Both the position numbers and the translations under genes were made by a program. Source: CATOSP01 sp965216155 (GTDB taxonomy: Bacteria > Chloroflexota > Dehalococcoidia > Lucifugimonadales > UBA3495). From it: a stretch of 64,000 nt of DNA. The notes beneath the pieces are model-generated. The model searched no databases and had not been told where the DNA came from. It saw only the letters and a program-made list of their open reading frames with translations. Numbering within the stretch: the first letter of the stretch is position 1; each line of letters opens with the position of its first letter. Positions 61,293 through 64,000 of the stretch are shown one piece after another. The stretch spans positions 868,001 to 932,000 of the forward strand of contig CBDCFD010000006.1 in NCBI GenBank assembly GCA_965216155.1, in the 5' to 3' direction.

Positions 61293-61631
61293 TCAGGTCT
61301 CCAATAAACTGTAGTTGCCGCCTTCCCCCAGGTCCAAAGCGAGGACCCTTTCTACAGCAACCTTGTTGATGGGACCGTAAATGTGCGGGTAAATCTCTCC
61401 CGACCTGCTGGGTTCCTCTTCAATAGGAGAACTCAACTTGCCTGTGTCCAGCTCCAAGACCAACATATCCGTCCGGTCCGCATACAACCTGCGAGCGACC
61501 GCAAATAGCTGGTCATGGTCCTTGGAACAGTGATTGAAGCCTTCCAGGGCCAGGCTTTCAGCGCTGTATTCCTCCTGTGAACTTGCCACTTCCCAGTCAG
61601 AGCTCGCAACCAAGTGATAGATGAAAGCCAT
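61293..61631 (-). CDS. DUF952 family protein
   Basis: This 112-residue protein shows the DUF952 signature: MAFIYHLVASSDWEVASSQE, YSAESLALEGFNHCSK, LYADRTDMLVLELDTGKLSS and EIYPHIYGPINKVAVERVL. The family is small and of unknown function, possibly related to ADP-ribosyltransferase folds by general layout. It is transcribed towards the oxidase operon. Confidence 0.88.
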   Translation of the reverse strand: MAFIYHLVASSDWEVASSQEEYSAESLALEGFNHCSKDHDQLFAVARRLYADRTDMLVLELDTGKLSSPIEEEPSRSGEIYPHIYGPINKVAVERVLALDLGEGGNYSLLET

Positions 61632-61884
61632 CGGAAGTGTCCCCCTTCAGAAGTAACGAGTTGCGCGGGGCGCCGCAGCCATCGCTCCGCATCGGCAGAC
61701 TATCACACCCCGCTGGGCATTATGGACCAGGCCCCCCTTTTCGCGGAAGTGGGCTTTGCCTCTATATTGCCCATTCCGGCACAGGGTTCCACCCCGGGCG
61801 CCGGGAATGGTAGGATGGGGAAAACTCATAGCTCCCGGCGTGGTCTCACCGCATAGCGGGCCGGGAAGCTCCGGAGACGCGATA
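61632..61884. other. divergent promoter region between the DUF952 and esterase genes
   Basis: An in-frame upstream extension of the esterase gene reaches 61756 but has no coding character. No further feature is supported. Confidence 0.35.
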
Positions 61885-62580
61885 ATGCAGGCCGAGCAAC
61901 ATCAGGGCAAGGGCCTCCAGTATCTGACTATATTGCCGGACGATTACAACCCAGACCTCACCTATCCCCTGGTAGTGCTGCTCCACGGTTTTGGCGCAAA
62001 CATGCAAGACCTGGCCGGCCTGACCCCCGCCATCAACCGCACGGGCTACGTGTACGCCTGCCCCAACGCTCCCATTCCCTTCGACCTCGGCGGCGGGCAC
62101 ATGGGATTTGGCTGGATGACGCCTCGGGGTATGGGTCCCGTTGACGAACCGAAGCAGGCGGAAGTCCTCCTAGCGGAATTCTTCGACGAAGTATTCGATC
62201 ATTTCAAAGTCACCCCTGGCCAGTCGGTCCTGCTGGGATTTTCCCAGGGGGGCGGGATGACCTACCGGTGCGGGCTCACCAACCCGGACAAATTCGCCGG
62301 CCTTGCGGCACTGAGCGCGACCCTACCGGACACCGACGAACTGGGACCGCGGTTACCTACCGAGAGGACGCAGCCGATCTTCATCGCGCACGGCCTATCA
62401 GACCCAATGGTGACGGCCGACAGAGCATACGCTGCCAGGGAATTCCTGGAAGGCGCAGGCTACGCTCCGGAATTCCACGAATACAACATGGCCCACGAGA
62501 TTAGTACCGAGGTCATAAGGGACCTGATTCCCTGGATAGAGAACGTATTGCCGCCCCTCGTGCAATCCGGCCAGTCCTAA
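61885..62580 (+). CDS. carboxylesterase/phospholipase-type alpha/beta hydrolase
   Basis: ATG 61885 gives 231 residues. The alpha/beta-hydrolase core is clear: YPLVVLLHGFGANMQDLAGL, YVYACPNAPIPFDLGGGHMG, VLLGFSQGGGMTYRCGL (nucleophile Ser in GFSQGG), PIFIAHGLSDPMVTADRA (Asp) and EYNMAHEISTEV (His). This is the YpfH/phospholipase-carboxylesterase group with broad short-chain ester activity. The stop overlaps the convergent PPOX gene by four bases. Confidence 0.9.
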   Translation: MQAEQHQGKGLQYLTILPDDYNPDLTYPLVVLLHGFGANMQDLAGLTPAINRTGYVYACPNAPIPFDLGGGHMGFGWMTPRGMGPVDEPKQAEVLLAEFFDEVFDHFKVTPGQSVLLGFSQGGGMTYRCGLTNPDKFAGLAALSATLPDTDELGPRLPTERTQPIFIAHGLSDPMVTADRAYAAREFLEGAGYAPEFHEYNMAHEISTEVIRDLIPWIENVLPPLVQSGQS

Positions 62581-62993
62581 CCGTCATCAACCCATGACAT
62601 GGTCTTTGTCACCCGGATTTGAATCAGCACCGTTCCGCCGGAGGACAAAAGCTCCTCGGCGAACTCGGCTCCACGCTCCGGGCCGTCATAGCGGACACAG
62701 ATACGTTTGACCATCTCTTCCAGGTTGTCTTCGGTGACCTCCGCATCCCCTTCCAAGATAACGTATCGGTAAGGTCGGGAGTCGGCAGCCACCGACAGGG
62801 CTACCGAAGGGCTTCGCTGGATGTTGCGCACCTTGACGGCCGTTCCACCTGCTATTACCCAGACGCAGCCCTCTTCGCGTAGGAACCACACCGGGGCAAC
62901 GTGGGGCCTGCCATCGGAGCGGACCGTGACCAGGTTGGCAACGTGCGACTCATTCAAATAATCGTTAATTTCCTGCCGACTAAGTTCAGCCAC
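62577..62993 (-). CDS. PPOX-class (pyridoxamine-phosphate-oxidase-like) F420- or flavin-dependent protein
   Basis: The 138-residue split-barrel protein reads SRQEINDYLNESHVANLVTV, RSDGRPHVAPVWFLREEGCV, VKVRNIQRSPSVALSVAADS and RPYRYVILEGDAEVTEDNLE. This is the F420-binding PPOX group, similar to deazaflavin-dependent reductases; FMN or heme binding cannot be excluded. The substrate is unknown. It fits the F420-type LLM enzymes elsewhere in the window. Confidence 0.85.
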   Translation of the reverse strand: MAELSRQEINDYLNESHVANLVTVRSDGRPHVAPVWFLREEGCVWVIAGGTAVKVRNIQRSPSVALSVAADSRPYRYVILEGDAEVTEDNLEEMVKRICVRYDGPERGAEFAEELLSSGGTVLIQIRVTKTMSWVDDG

Positions 62994-63233
62994 TATGATA
63001 TTCCTCCGTCAACGCGATGTGCCCGCACAACCGGGCGGAGCTATCATACACCGGCGACAACCCCCGGCTATTCTGCCTGGCAATAGGGAAATCCCCTCAG
63101 ACATCCTCTTTCCCAAAGGGGGGTTATCCGCTGGATGGTTGGGAACCTGCCAATCGGAAGCCTTTGCCGGGACACCGATATTGGACGTCATTGCGACCCT
63201 GCCTGTGTCATAATCGAAGGTAGTTGTTGGATC

Positions 63234-64000
63234 ATGGACAAGTCACTTCTCAACTCAGCCCTGTTCATCCCGCTCTGGCTCATCCTAGTCATTAGTCTCT
63301 CCGCATGTAGCCGGGACGCCGCCAGTACATCCGTCCCGCCAACAACCACAAGTGGCGGCCTCTATGCAACGACCGTTCCGAGCCTTGCTCCCACCCATAT
63401 TCCCACGCTGAAAGCAACCACAACTCCCGTGCCTTCTCCAACTCGGGTGCCCACGTTTACGCCCGCTCCGCGTACACCCGCGCCCACCGCCACGCTGACG
63501 CCTTCCCCAACTCCGGTCCCAACCCCAACTCCCCTCCCCACCGTCCATCCCACGGCCGCAGCGGGACCACCGAGCTCTTTTGTGCAACTCCCTCAAGACG
63601 AGGGCGCCCACCTGTCACCTGTGGAATGGTGGTATTTCAACGGCCATCTAACGACTGGGAGTGGTGAAAGATACAGCTATCACTTCGTCACCTTCCAATT
63701 AGTGCTGCCGTCAGGCCTCACGCCGCGCCTGGCGCAACTTAGCTGGGCGGACCACGCAGCGGACATTCACCTAACGGCGGAGCAGGCAGGCTTACCGCTC
63801 TTGCAAACTACTTCCGGGGTATTCGACCTGCGGTTGATCGACTGGAGCATGAGCGGAAACGGCGAGAAGTATTCCCTGGAGTTTCAGGCGGGAGAGTACA
63901 CTGTTGAGCTGCAAGCGACTTCACAGAAACCCGCAGTGCTCCATGACGGCACTGGATTCGTGGATCTGGGGATAGCAGGTAAAACCCATTACTACTCCCG
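63234..64000 (+). CDS. lipoprotein with Pro/Thr linker and CrtC/AttH-like (lipocalin-like) domain, partial
   Basis: ATG 63234 begins a lipoprotein signal (ALFIPLWLILVISLSAC, lipobox LSAC with Cys ~25). A ~80-residue Pro/Thr-rich linker of PTPVPTPTP-like units follows, then from residue ~118 a domain starting QLPQDEGAHLSPVEWWYFNG, the start of the CrtC/AttH (hydroxyneurosporene synthase-like) family. The gene runs past the window end. The domain binds or hydrates hydrophobic molecules in known members; the role here is unknown. It is probably anchored outside the membrane. Confidence 0.75.
   Translation, partial: MDKSLLNSALFIPLWLILVISLSACSRDAASTSVPPTTTSGGLYATTVPSLAPTHIPTLKATTTPVPSPTRVPTFTPAPRTPAPTATLTPSPTPVPTPTPLPTVHPTAAAGPPSSFVQLPQDEGAHLSPVEWWYFNGHLTTGSGERYSYHFVTFQLVLPSGLTPRLAQLSWADHAADIHLTAEQAGLPLLQTTSGVFDLRLIDWSMSGNGEKYSLEFQAGEYTVELQATSQKPAVLHDGTGFVDLGIAGKTHYYS

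Overview
The window looks like a chromosomal segment of a Chloroflexota bacterium, probably from the Dehalococcoidia/SAR202 side. This is inferred from gene content: an aerobic heme-copper oxidase operon with two subunit-III genes, F420/flavin luciferase-like oxidoreductases, divergent SDRs, a PPOX/F420 protein and a ferredoxin-thioredoxin reductase catalytic chain. No 16S or ribosomal marker is present, so the lineage is not proven. By eye the DNA is GC-rich, with AT-richer patches around 4.6-4.8 kb and 29.6-32.9 kb.

Layout. 1-10.2 kb is a defence/mobile region: a MazF-type toxin with a long unknown partner, remnants of DUF433-like and phospholipase-D-like genes, an intact-looking IS21 element (2057-4581), then a five-gene plus-strand operon (unknown protein, ThsB/DUF1863-type TIR-like, second TIR-like, Nmad2-like, MazG-like). 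A minus-strand pair converges on it: a 5-hmdU-DNA-kinase-helical-domain-like protein and a membrane-anchored dCTP-deaminase/dUTPase-fold protein. This nucleotide-centred cluster is the best candidate for an undescribed system. 10.2-25.8 kb is layered mobile-element debris: two related winged-helix 'replication-relaxation'-like genes in opposite orientation (the second frameshifted), a D5-type SF3 helicase, a decayed IS630 element, a frameshifted NERD gene, recombinase remnants, and a truncated tRNA-Ser that may mark an old attachment site. A methyltransferase and a truncated epimerase lie among these.

25.9-39.4 kb mixes a thioredoxin-fold DUF255 gene, an LLM oxidoreductase and citrate synthase with a second defence patch: frameshifted Uma2-like gene, HicBA-like pair, truncated AIPR copy, broken DNA methyltransferase, full AIPR gene, and a frameshifted N-6 DNA methylase with a DUF3800 gene. 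40-53.5 kb is mostly chromosomal metabolism (MidA-like methyltransferase, TrmI, HD hydrolase, NIPSNAP, FTR catalytic chain, enoyl-CoA hydratase, two SDRs, LLM oxidoreductase, universal stress protein, tRNA-Phe). It is interrupted by an IS607 element with tnpB and by a vestigial type I-E-like CRISPR mini-array.

53.6-61.2 kb is the respiratory block: ctaA and ctaB (heme A synthesis), a di-heme cytochrome c, oxidase subunits II, I, III and IV, a second subunit III and a small membrane protein. The window ends with a DUF952 gene, a carboxylesterase, a PPOX protein and the start of a lipoprotein with a CrtC/AttH-like domain. Several genes carry single-base frameshifts, at least two in G/C homopolymers, so some 'pseudogenes' may be sequence errors. 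All family calls come from reading motifs by eye; no database search was run.
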